DNA of 8,653 nucleotides from Planctomycetales bacterium (GCA_005239795.1 SBBH01000116.1:1-8653); one strand, 5' to 3'. Positions 1 through 6,532 are shown, numbered from the stretch's first letter. The notes: a model not told the origin generated them from the sequence alone. Numbers and translations: made by a program.

Positions 1-8
1 CTCAAACG

Positions 9-346
9 ATGAACCAAGACTTCAAAGAACTCATCGCCGAATTCAACGTTCACGGCGTTAAGTTCCTCATCGTAGGCGCGCACGCGCTGGCGGCGCACGG
101 CCATGTACGGGCTACCAAGGATCCGGGATATCTGGATCGAAGCCATCCCCCGACAATGCAAGAAAATCCCTGGCCGCCTTGAAAGCATTCGGGGCGCCGA
201 TGCTGGATCTGTCTCTCAAGGATCTTTCCGAACCCGGCTTGATCTTCCAGATCGGGGTGCCCCCCGTCCGGATCGACATCCTGACGTCCATCGCCGGCGT
301 GGATTTTGAAAGCGCCTGGGCGGGGCGCAGAAATAGTCCCCCTTGA
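9..346 (+). pseudogene. Broken nucleotidyltransferase-like gene (two frameshifts, 3' truncated)
   Basis: The product can be followed through all three forward frames. From ATG at 9 it reads MNQDFKELIAEF then FLIVGAHALAAHGHVRATKD to about 123. The DIWIEA segment resumes one frame on (127 to about 147). From about 155 the third frame gives NARKSLAALKAFGAPMLDLS and later RIDILTSIAGVDFESAWAGR, ending at TGA 344-346. The order GAHALAAHGHVRATKD, DIW, then RIDILT resembles small nucleotidyltransferase-fold proteins (MNT / AbiEii-like), in which the G-G/A core and the D-x-D strand build the active site. Each break is explained by one extra base, in GATCCGGGAT (about 121-129) and in the CCCCC run (about 147-151). 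The family normally continues well beyond AWAGR, but here the reading ends within six codons in AT-rich DNA that belongs to the next gene's promoter. It is therefore decayed, or carries sequencing errors. The true start may lie left of the window. The family call is moderately sure; its role is unknown. Confidence 0.6.
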
Positions 347-370
347 CAGAAAGCAAAAAATGGTAAAAAT
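343..370 (+). promoter_or_regulatory. Probable promoter of the first ATPase gene
   Basis: A perfect -35 hexamer TTGACA lies at 343-348. It is followed at 15-16 bp by A-rich hexamers TAAAAA (364-369) or AAAAAT (365-370), each 4/6 to TATAAT. The DNA turns abruptly AT-rich here, unlike both flanking coding regions. The -10 choice is uncertain. The inverted repeat at 361-378 covers the -10 area, so a factor binding there would be expected to block initiation. Confidence 0.5.
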
Positions 371-378
371 AATTACCA
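361..378. promoter_or_regulatory. Inverted repeat TGGTAA-N6-TTACCA, candidate operator
   Basis: TGGTAA (361-366) and TTACCA (373-378) are perfect inverted copies separated by AAATAA. The repeat overlaps the likely -10 region of the promoter that drives the ATPase starting at 421. Half-sites of six bases with a six-base spacer fit a dimeric DNA-binding protein. It has no U-tract and sits at a promoter, so a terminator is unlikely. That it is an operator is inference. Confidence 0.4.
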
Positions 379-420
379 GTTAATGAGTTATTTGGCTTAT
401 TTTCTTTCCGGAAGGAACCA

Positions 421-1734
421 ATGCTCGAGACCCTCAGGACTATGATCCTAGACTTTCAGGAAGTCCCGATGAATACGGGGGTGCCCCGGCGCCTGCGCCT
501 CAAGGCCATCCCCGGGAAGGCCGCCGTCTGTATCGGGGTGCGCCGGAGCGGAAAATCGACCTATTTGTTCCAGGTCATGGAGCGTCTCTTGGCCGCCGGT
601 GTCCCGCGCGAAAACATCCTTTACCTGAACTTTTTCGACGATCGCCTGCACAACCTCCAGAAGGAGACCCTCGGACTGATCACCGAGGCCTATTACTCCC
701 TCTACCCGGAAAAGAAGAACGCGGAAACAGTTCACTGTTTTTTCGACGAAATCCAGGCCGTTCCCGGCTGGGAACCGTTCGTTGACCGACTGATGCGGAC
801 TGAAAAGTGCCAGGTCTACCTGACGGGTTCGTCCGCGCAGATGCTTTCCAGAGAGATCTCCACGCAGATGCGCGGGCGAGCCTTGTCCTGGGAGATGTTC
901 CCCTTTTCGTTCCGGGAGTTTCTGGATTCCAAGGGGATCGAGAGCGCCGGTCCCCTTTCGACGAAAAAGCGGTTGCTCATCCGCAAGGCCTTCGAGGAGT
1001 ACTGGGAAACCGGCGGATTTCCCGAAGTCGTCGGACTGGACCGAAACCTGCGGATCAAGACCCATCAGGAATATTTCCAGGCCATCCTGTTCCGGGATCT
1101 GGTCGAACGCCATGACGCCTCTCATCCCAAGGCCGTGGCCGACCTGGCCCATTGGCTCGTGGACAATACCGCTTCGCTCTATTCCATCAACAAGCTCGCG
1201 GGATATCTGAAATCGCTAGGCCACAAGGTCCCAAAATCAACGGTGTCGGACTACCTGGATTGGTTCGAAGACGCCTATTTTCTCTTCAGCGTGCGGATCT
1301 TCGACGCATCGCTCGCGCGCAGCCACGCCAATCCCAAAAAGATCTATTGCATCGACCATGCCCTGGTCGCCTCGGCCTCTTCGGGGGTTCTCGTCAATTC
1401 CGGACACCTGTTCGAGAATCTCGTGTTTACGGCGCTACGCCGCATCCACCCAAAGATCCACTACTACCGGACGAAGAGCGGCCGTGAGGTCGATTTCATC
1501 GTCTCGGCGAGGAACCGCCCGCGAAAACTGTTGCAGGCGTGCGAATCCCTGGCCGACCCACAAACGCGGAAGCGTGAAATCGCCGCCCTCGCCGAAGCGA
1601 TGGCCGAACTGAAGCTCAAGACCGGCACCCTCGTAACAAGAAACGACGACGAACGGATCACCGTCGATGGCGGGAGCATCGCCGCGATCCCCGTCTGGCA
1701 CTTCCTTCTCGGCCTGCCGGAGTTAGAAGAATAG
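421..1734 (+). CDS. AAA+ ATPase with DUF4143-type C-terminal domain
   Basis: An intact 437-residue protein. Walker A is GVRRSGKST (39-47) and Walker B is HCFFDE (105-110). A sensor-1-like segment YLTGSSAQ lies at 133-140 and the TGGFPEVV motif typical of this family at 197-204. A winged-helix-like region follows (about 230-300), then a C-terminal PD-(D/E)xK-like segment YYRTKSGREVDFIV (348-361). The usual E-x-K strand is degenerate (LLQACESL, 370-377), so nuclease activity cannot be assumed. Length is normal for AAA_14/DUF4143 proteins, an abundant accessory ATPase family of unclear cellular role, often near mobile or toxin-antitoxin-like genes. The start at 421 is supported by AAGGA at 412-416. 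It appears monocistronic, with its own promoter upstream and a hairpin terminator downstream. Family assignment is secure; biological function is not known. Confidence 0.9.
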   Translation: MLETLRTMILDFQEVPMNTGVPRRLRLKAIPGKAAVCIGVRRSGKSTYLFQVMERLLAAGVPRENILYLNFFDDRLHNLQKETLGLITEAYYSLYPEKKNAETVHCFFDEIQAVPGWEPFVDRLMRTEKCQVYLTGSSAQMLSREISTQMRGRALSWEMFPFSFREFLDSKGIESAGPLSTKKRLLIRKAFEEYWETGGFPEVVGLDRNLRIKTHQEYFQAILFRDLVERHDASHPKAVADLAHWLVDNTASLYSINKLAGYLKSLGHKVPKSTVSDYLDWFEDAYFLFSVRIFDASLARSHANPKKIYCIDHALVASASSGVLVNSGHLFENLVFTALRRIHPKIHYYRTKSGREVDFIVSARNRPRKLLQACESLADPQTRKREIAALAEAMAELKLKTGTLVTRNDDERITVDGGSIAAIPVWHFLLGLPELEE

Positions 1735-1858
1735 CCGTAAGCGTTCAGGGGGGGGCGACGCCAAGCGGCGGCTCGGTCCGCTGTATGGAAGGCAGTCGAG
1801 CCCACAGACACACCGGGCTGGCAAGGAGGGCGGCGGGTCCTGATTCTTTTTTTGTCGG

Positions 1859-1885
1859 GGCGCCGAAGTAGGCGCCTTCTATTTT
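1859..1885 (+). terminator. Hairpin terminator downstream of the first ATPase
   Basis: GGCGCC (1859-1864) and GGCGCC (1871-1876) form a 6-bp all-GC stem with loop GAAGTA, followed by TTCTATTTT (1877-1885). This is the layout of an intrinsic terminator for rightward transcription. An outer pair, GTCGG (1854-1858) with CCGAC (1888-1892), could extend the structure. It lies between the convergent ATPase (+) and gamma-glutamyltransferase-like (-) genes. Read leftward, the stem is followed by an A-run rather than a U-run, so it should be weaker for the minus-strand operon. The remainder of 1735-1908 shows no coding signal that I can recognise. Confidence 0.5.
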
Positions 1886-1908
1886 GTCCGACCCACGAAC
1901 AACACGAC

Positions 1909-3531
1909 TCAGGCTTTCACCACGGCCGGCGATTCGGCGGGGTCGGCGCCGCCCTTCCAGCCGTCAGGCGTTTTCCACAAGGGAAAAACACGCGCGATGA
2001 AACCGACCTTTCGCGTCGAGCGGCGGATGTGCCAGCCGCGTTCGACGAGCCCCGCCTCGATCTCGGCAGAAACGCCGGCGCCGAAGAGGGCTTCCTGCCC
2101 CACCGCGTCGAACCGTTCGGCCTCGACAGCCGCCTGAGGATCGAGCTTGAAATCGACGAGGTTCATGATCACCTCCGCGAGCGCCGCCGTGATGCGGGCG
2201 GCGCCGGGGGCGCCGATCACAAGCTGAAGCTCCCCGTTTGTCAAGCCCACCGCCGGGGAGATGGCCGTGAAGCGCGCGCGATGCGGCGCGATCGAGTCGG
2301 GGCGTCCCGGCCTGGGGTCGAAACAGCTCATGCAGTTGTTGTAGGCGAATCCGTGCGCCGCGCTGAAGATACCTGAGCCGTACCCCAGGGAATGGTTGAG
2401 GGAAACGGCGTTCCCCTCCCCGTCCACGATCGTGAGCTGAGTCGTCCCGGCCGGCTCCTCTCCTGGCGGCCGCGTCGGGATCGGGCGCTCGGCCAGATCC
2501 TTGAGGTAGGCGTCCGACAGGAGCCGCGTGGCATCGACGTCCCAGAACCTCGGATCCCCCACCGTGCGGGCGCGCGCATCGTGCAGGCGCGACAGGAATC
2601 CGCAGAGACGGTCGTAGGCGTCGAGCGTTCCGCGGCCGAGATTCGCGATCCTAAAAAGTTCCGCCACGCGGAGCACCTGGAGAAAAGGGATCCCTCCGGC
2701 CGGAGCCCCGGGAGCATAAAGCGTCAAATCCCGGTAGCGCGCCGACACGGGAGGCTCCTCCTCGGCGCGGTAATCGGCCAGATCCTGCGCGTCGAAGAAA
2801 CAGTTGTCGCCCAGCTCCCTCATGAGGACGCGGGCGATCTGGCCGGCATAAAAATCATCGGGGCCCGTCTCGGCCAACCTCCGGTAGGTGGCCGCCAAGG
2901 CCGTCAGGCGCATCCGTTCCCCCTTGGCATACGGCTGGCCGTCCGGCTTCAACGCGTGCAGGCGGCTGGCGGTGTTGGAGGAAATGCGGTCGAAGGCGCT
3001 GGGGCGCCCCGAAAATCCCGGCCGGCGCCAGTACTCGTGCATCTGCGGGGTGACGATCCACCCCTCCTCGGCGAGAGCCGCGGCCGGGGCCAGGAGCTTC
3101 GCCCAGGGAAGCCGCCCCCGCCCCGCGTGGATTTTCTGCATCCCCCGGACCATGCCCGGGACCCCGATCGAGGTGTGCCCGATGTCGTTGACCTTCCCCT
3201 TGAGGAGAAATCCGAACCCGTCGGGGGAGACCGATTCCAAAAGACCGTCCCACATCCGCTCCGAGACACGCGAGCCCGCCCAGCCATGGAAGGAGACGAC
3301 GGCGACGCGGCGCGCCTTGGCCTCATAGAGCGTGGCGACGCCGAAGCCGCCGATGCCGGAGCGGTGCGGATCGACCACCCCTTGGGCGAACGCCCCGGCG
3401 ACGGCGGCGTCGAAGGCATTCCCCCCTTCGCGCAGAACCTGGGCCGCGATCTCGGACGGCTCGATCTGCGGGGAGGCGACGATCCCACGAAAAGGGTTCT
3501 GCCGATCTTGGCTAGGCGCTGGCGCGTCCAA
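1909..3531 (-). CDS. Gamma-glutamyltransferase-like Ntn hydrolase without signal peptide
   Basis: A 540-residue protein of the GGT family, autoprocessed N-terminal-nucleophile enzymes that cleave or transfer gamma-glutamyl groups of glutathione and related amides. The N-terminus carries the family hallmark VVDPHRSGIGGFG (52-64). The predicted autocleavage site and catalytic Thr363 lie in AGTTQLTIVDG (361-371), which would split the precursor into about 362- and 178-residue subunits. The small-subunit oxyanion/substrate motif appears as VIGAPGAARI (438-447), where classical enzymes have GSPGGSRI. There is no hydrophobic N-terminal signal, unlike periplasmic GGTs, so a cytoplasmic location is expected. 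The start is a TTG at 3529-3531, with purine-rich GGGGGAGAAAAG upstream; no ATG lies nearby downstream. It overlaps the upstream aldolase gene by 20 bp, implying translational coupling. Stop is TGA. The exact substrate, glutathione or another gamma-glutamyl or acyl amide, is not determined. Confidence 0.88.
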   Translation of the reverse strand: MDAPAPSQDRQNPFRGIVASPQIEPSEIAAQVLREGGNAFDAAVAGAFAQGVVDPHRSGIGGFGVATLYEAKARRVAVVSFHGWAGSRVSERMWDGLLESVSPDGFGFLLKGKVNDIGHTSIGVPGMVRGMQKIHAGRGRLPWAKLLAPAAALAEEGWIVTPQMHEYWRRPGFSGRPSAFDRISSNTASRLHALKPDGQPYAKGERMRLTALAATYRRLAETGPDDFYAGQIARVLMRELGDNCFFDAQDLADYRAEEEPPVSARYRDLTLYAPGAPAGGIPFLQVLRVAELFRIANLGRGTLDAYDRLCGFLSRLHDARARTVGDPRFWDVDATRLLSDAYLKDLAERPIPTRPPGEEPAGTTQLTIVDGEGNAVSLNHSLGYGSGIFSAAHGFAYNNCMSCFDPRPGRPDSIAPHRARFTAISPAVGLTNGELQLVIGAPGAARITAALAEVIMNLVDFKLDPQAAVEAERFDAVGQEALFGAGVSAEIEAGLVERGWHIRRSTRKVGFIARVFPLWKTPDGWKGGADPAESPAVVKA

Positions 3532-4549
3532 CGTTGAGCTTCTTTTCTCCCCCGTACTTGGCGTGCCAGGGCTGGGCCCCCTGGGCGAGCACTTTGTTCA
3601 AGGCTTCGATGTTCTTGACCCCGCGGTCAGAAAGCCAATCCTCGAGCGCCCGGACGCCTTTCGTGGCGTAGACCGGAATCCCTTCCTTCCAGGTGGCCCG
3701 TCCGCAGAGGACCCCCGCGTAGACGACGCCGGAGTCGTTGGCGATTTCGAGGCTCTCCAGGAACACCGCGTCGTCGACGCCGGCCGAGAGGTAAATGAGA
3801 GGTTTCGTGGCCGCCTCGGCCGAGGTTTTAAAATGGGCGATCGCCTCCTGGCGGGTCCAGAGCGTCTCCCCCTTGGCGGCCTTGGACCCCTTGACATACT
3901 GCATGTCGACGGGGACCTCCACCTTGAGGATGTCGACGCGGTAGCGCTCCTTCGTGAATTCCCGGATGCTGTCCAGCACCACGTCCGGCTTCGTGCGGGC
4001 GTAGGCGGGGTCCTTCCCCTCGCCTCCCTTGATGTCATACCCGACGAATTCCAGAAAAAACGGAATATTGTGATAGTCGCACTCGACCCCCACCCGCTCG
4101 ACGAAGGCATGCTTGATGGCGTTCACGTCGGCCCTTTCGTCGGGGTGGTAGTAGGTCAGAAGCTTCACCGCCTCGGCCCCGTCGGCGATGAGTCGGCCGA
4201 CGGTGTAGTCGGCCACCAGGCGCGGGACGCGCCCTGGGGTCGCCTGGTCGTAGCCGGTCTCCTCATAGGCCAAGAGGAGGCCGCACTTCCTGTCGCGGAC
4301 CCGGGACGCCGGCAAGCCGTAGGTGGGATCGAGCAGGATGCCGCTGGCATGGGGCGAAAGGACCTTGGTGACGCAAGATTTGAACTCGCTCATGTGGGCC
4401 GGGGTGACCTCAGCCGGATCGACCCCCTTGGCCTTGGCGATCGACTTCAAAAGGGATCCTCTCTGGTCCATCGCCGCCGCGCGGATCAGTCCCTTGTCGT
4501 CGGCGAGTTTCTTGAGCCTTGTCAGTTTTCCTTCGCTGATCTGGACCAT
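3512..4549 (-). CDS. lacD: Class I tagatose-1,6-bisphosphate aldolase (LacD-like)
   Basis: A 345-residue protein matching the LacD-type class I aldolases, which split tagatose 1,6-bisphosphate into dihydroxyacetone phosphate and glyceraldehyde 3-phosphate. Recognisable segments are AAAMDQRGSL (24-33), ILLDPTYGLP (71-80), EAVKLLTYYHPDE (126-138), FFLEFVGYD (164-172), the strand DILKVEVPVDM (206-216) whose Lys209 is the likely Schiff-base lysine, and PLIYLSAGVDD (250-260). I prefer the ATG at 4547-4549 because AGAAGGGGG lies just upstream and homologues begin with a similar MIQISEGK-like stretch. A GTG eight codons upstream is possible but lacks such support. No other galactose/tagatose pathway gene is in the window, so the physiological substrate may be another ketose bisphosphate or a sulfosugar phosphate, as in some relatives. 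It is the first gene of an operon with the GGT-like gene. Confidence 0.88.
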   Translation of the reverse strand: MVQISEGKLTRLKKLADDKGLIRAAAMDQRGSLLKSIAKAKGVDPAEVTPAHMSEFKSCVTKVLSPHASGILLDPTYGLPASRVRDRKCGLLLAYEETGYDQATPGRVPRLVADYTVGRLIADGAEAVKLLTYYHPDERADVNAIKHAFVERVGVECDYHNIPFFLEFVGYDIKGGEGKDPAYARTKPDVVLDSIREFTKERYRVDILKVEVPVDMQYVKGSKAAKGETLWTRQEAIAHFKTSAEAATKPLIYLSAGVDDAVFLESLEIANDSGVVYAGVLCGRATWKEGIPVYATKGVRALEDWLSDRGVKNIEALNKVLAQGAQPWHAKYGGEKKLNVGRASA

Positions 4550-4630
4550 ATCGAGCCCCCTTCTTGAGACCACAGTCCCCGTTCCCAGTCGCTGAGGCGC
4601 TGTGCGGTTATTTTCGCACGAATCCTGAGA

Positions 4631-4660
4631 ATTGTACGAATGAAATGCGTGAAGCGTCCA
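4631..4660 (-). promoter_or_regulatory. Possible promoter of the aldolase-GGT operon
   Basis: On the minus strand, TGGACG (4655-4660, 4/6 to TTGACA) and TACAAT (4631-4636, 5/6 to TATAAT) are separated by 18 bp. This would give a leader of about 75 nt before the ATG at 4549. The -35 lies inside the GCGTGAAGCG repeat pair, which weakens the claim, but I see no better minus-strand match here. Confidence 0.3.
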
Positions 4661-4708
4661 GCGTGAAGCGAACCACCGCGCTCAGCACTCAGTACTCAGC
4701 ACTCAGCA
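4647..4708. repeat. Intergenic short tandem repeats (GCGTGAAGCG pair and CTCAGCA x4)
   Basis: GCGTGAAGCG occurs at 4647-4656 and 4661-4670. Immediately after comes a period-7 array: CTCAGCA (4681), CTCAGTA (4688), CTCAGCA (4695) and CTCAGCA (4702). The block sits between divergent genes. Its copies are too short and its unit too small for CRISPR. It looks like slippage-type spacer DNA or a dispersed intergenic repeat family. Confidence 0.8.
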
Positions 4709-4715
4709 CTTCCTC

Positions 4716-4721
4716 TATGAT
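4716..4721 (+). promoter_or_regulatory. Candidate -10 box giving a leaderless transcript
   Basis: TATGAT (5/6 to TATAAT) ends six bases before the ATG at 4728, so initiation seven bases downstream would fall on the A of the ATG. No Shine-Dalgarno sequence precedes this ATG, which fits a leaderless mRNA. No convincing -35 hexamer is seen 17 bp upstream; that position lies in the CTCAGCA repeats. Confidence 0.35.
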
Positions 4722-4727
4722 GCCTCC

Positions 4728-5213
4728 ATGTTCACCTCTCCCCGCGGCCTCCCCGTCGGCTCCCTAGCGCCCGATTTCGTCCTGCGCGATGCCGTACATG
4801 GCGGGGAATACACGCTGGGCCTCTTCCTGTCCCAAGGCCCGCTGATCCTGAAATTCCTGCGCGGCATCGGGTGAGGAAAATGCCTGGCTGAGCTGGCGCA
4901 GGCGCGCCAGGCCCACGACCGGATCCGCGCGGCAGGGATGAGCCTCGCCTTCATCGCCTGCCAGGACCCCTTCGAGGCGGTGACCCACTTCGCGGGGGCC
5001 GCCGACAGACCCCCTTTCCCCGTCCTCGTCGACGCCGACCGGGCCGTCGCGAAGCGCTACGGCGTCTACTCCTTTTATTCGGGACGCCGCTTCCGGGTCG
5101 CCCGGCCGGCGACATTCCTGATCGGGCCGGACGGGGGGGTCCGCCTCTCTCATATCGGGAAGGATCCTCAAGATCGGGTTCCGATCGAGACGCTTCTGAC
5201 GCTCAAGTTTTAA
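4728..5213 (+). CDS. Selenocysteine-containing peroxiredoxin-like protein (AhpC/TSA thioredoxin fold, UxxC)
   Basis: Read with TGA 4872-4874 as Sec, this is a 161-residue AhpC/TSA-type protein ending at TAA 5211-5213. The N-terminus GSLAPDFVLRD (11-21) is the family opening. Then LILKFLRGIG-U49-GKC52-LAEL follows, aligning with the F-x-RG-x-x-C-P-x-C-x-x-EL active site so that the TGA replaces the first, peroxidatic or attacking, cysteine and Cys52 is the resolving one. Further on are MSLAFIACQDP (71-81), PFPVLVDAD, YGVYSF and the cis-Pro strand ARPATFLIGPDG. Codon choice and fold are continuous on both sides of the TGA, with no other disruption. A strong hairpin begins eight bases after the TGA. 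Such proteins reduce peroxides or disulfides, and Sec would raise reactivity. The start has no SD but a -10-like box six bases upstream. Alternatives are a Cys-to-stop mutation or a sequencing error. No selenium genes are in the window, so incorporation is inferred. Confidence 0.82.
4882..4912 (+). promoter_or_regulatory. Candidate bacterial SECIS hairpin inside the selenoprotein gene
   Basis: GCCTGGC (4882-4888) and GCCAGGC (4906-4912) form a perfect 7-bp stem. Inside it CTG (4893-4895) pairs with CAG (4899-4901), leaving apical loop GCG (4896-4898). The loop starts 21 nt after the UGA and begins with G. Both fit the published bacterial SECIS model (loop roughly 16-37 nt from UGA, a G in the first two loop positions). 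The element is coding sequence, as is normal for bacterial SECIS. The inner pairing was drawn by eye. Confidence 0.6.
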
Positions 5214-5372
5214 GGAAAGGAGCTCCTCGCCCGCGTCGAGCCCCCCTATTACGCGACGGTCGACCGGGTGATGTCCCTTCACGGCCCCAAAGATCTCGTG
5301 CTCCTCGAACGCCTGCTCGAGCGGACACAGGCAGCCCTGGCCCGTCAGATGGAAGTCTCCGAAAACGGAACG
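5214..5372 (+). pseudogene. Start-less coding-like remnant, possibly a regulator C-terminus
   Basis: Directly after the TAA of the selenoprotein gene, the same frame continues for about 50 codons with strong GC at third positions. It contains KELLARVEPPYYATVDRVMS (about 5217-5276) and later LLERLLERTQAALARQ, an amphipathic helical pattern. This resembles the C-terminal dimerisation helices of MarR-type transcription regulators. There is no SD or ATG for the beginning; a GTG-ATG pair at 5268-5273 would give only the last part. Beyond about 5373 the frame is merely antisense to the second ATPase. I read it as the tail of a deleted gene. The MarR link is a guess from the pattern. Confidence 0.3.
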
Positions 5373-6518
5373 CTAGGGCAGAGCCAGCTCCTGGCAGAAG
5401 GTCGCAAACGGCAGGACCCGGGCGGTCTTTCCTGCCGAGCCGTAATCTTTCTCCTGAAGGTGGACCTGGAGGAAGGACGGGATGCCGGTTCGCGCGCGGT
5501 AGTAGGCGATGGCGGGGCTCGTCTCCCTCTCCCCCGACTTGCACTCGACGGCGAAGATCGGCTTGCCGTCCCGCAACACGACGAAATCGACCTCTCGTCC
5601 GTCCGTGTCTCAAAGGAACCGAAGCTCCATGCGATGGCCTTCGGTGTCCTCCAAAAAATGGCAATACTTCAGAAGCTGGCAGGCGACGAGGTTCTCAAAG
5701 CGCGTCCCCCCTTCAGGCGCCTGGGACCAGTCCCAGAAGTAGAGCTTCTTCTCTTTCTTCACAGCCCGAATTCGCGGCGCTCCGAAGGGCGCGATCCTGA
5801 AACAGACGTAGAGATTCTCGAGGATGGTGATCCAGCGCTCGACCGATTCGTGGGCGACGCCCAGATCCTCCCGCAGACTCCTGACCGAAAGGGGAGAGCC
5901 GATGCGCTCTGGCAGGGCGTCGACCAAGAGTTCCATCAGGCTGACCTCCTTCACCCGTTCGAGGTCCCTAAGAGCCTCGTACAGGACCCGCTGAATCCGC
6001 TCCCGCTGCCACCTCCTCCAAAAAATCTCGTTTTGCCTCAAGAAGGGCTCCGGGAAACCGCCGAAGCGCAGAAGATTCCGAATCTCGGCGGCGGACGGCG
6101 TCCGGCTCAATTCTCGAGCGGACAGCGGGTGCAACCGGTAGCCGTGATAGCGCCCCTGCAGTGAATCGCCCCCCTTTCGATAGTGATCGAGACGGGCGGA
6201 GCCGGTGACCAAAAAAGAGATCTCCGGATGATCGTGATCGTAAAAACCCTTCAACAGGTTGCGCCACCTGGCGAACTTGTGAACCTCGTCCAGGATGACA
6301 AGCGGTTCGTGCGGCGGCAGTTCCCCTCGACGGATCTTTTGGCGGCTTGTCCCGACGTCCCAGTTGAGATAGGCGGGATGCCGCTTGCCCTCACCCCGTA
6401 GGAACGCGAAGGCGAACGTTGTCTTGCCGACCTGTCTGGGTCCCCCGACAAAGACCATTTTCGAACGGAGGTCCTGCCGGACATGCCCCTCGAGATATCG
6501 TTGAAGGCGCGATTCCGT
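5373..6518 (-). pseudogene. Second DUF4143-type AAA+ ATPase, interrupted by an in-frame TGA
   Basis: The frame runs from ACG at 6516-6518 to TAG at 5373-5375. The family-like N-terminus RLQRYLEGHVRQDLRSK lies upstream of the first ATG (6456-6458), and an ACG stands where ATG is expected, so the start is lost or non-canonical. After ATG come Walker A GGPRQVGKTT, Walker B LVILDEVHK, sensor-1-like FLVTGSARLD, the GGFPEPF motif and a winged-helix-like region. At 5612-5610 a TGA interrupts MELRFL-stop-DTDGREVDFVV. The sense frame then continues through FAVECKSGE to the normal end. An Arg is usual at this position, and CGA to TGA is a single transition. The truncated product would keep the ATPase and lose the PD-(D/E)xK-like motif (D in GREVDF, E-C-K in VECKSGE). 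It is distinct in sequence from the ATPase at 421-1734. Its normal target is unknown. Confidence 0.75.
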
Positions 6519-6532
6519 ATCTTAGCAAAATA

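Noticed and set aside
2392..3537. Plus-strand open frame of 381 codons opposite the GGT-like gene
   Set aside because: Its translation has no family character, while the minus strand has the GGT hallmarks.
3332..4567. Plus-strand open frame of 411 codons opposite the aldolase
   Set aside because: The complementary frame encodes a well-recognised aldolase with its SD and conserved motifs. The long open frame is a by-product of high GC content.
4681..4708. CRISPR-like array
   Set aside because: The unit is 7 bp with no spacers; it is a simple tandem repeat.
4872..4874. Reassigned genetic code (TGA as Trp or Gly) instead of Sec
   Set aside because: The position expects Cys, not Trp or Gly. 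The GGT-like gene ends in TGA at the expected C-terminus, and such code changes are typical of AT-rich genomes, unlike this DNA.
5610..5612. TGA in the second ATPase as another selenocysteine
   Set aside because: The aligned family residue is normally Arg in a non-redox ATPase, with no Cys partner. A CGA-to-TGA mutation is simpler.
5268..6164. Long plus-strand open frame, 298 codons
   Set aside because: Beyond about 5373 it is antisense to the second ATPase, whose Walker motifs and family order are clear. Only its first part, before 5373, has independent coding character.
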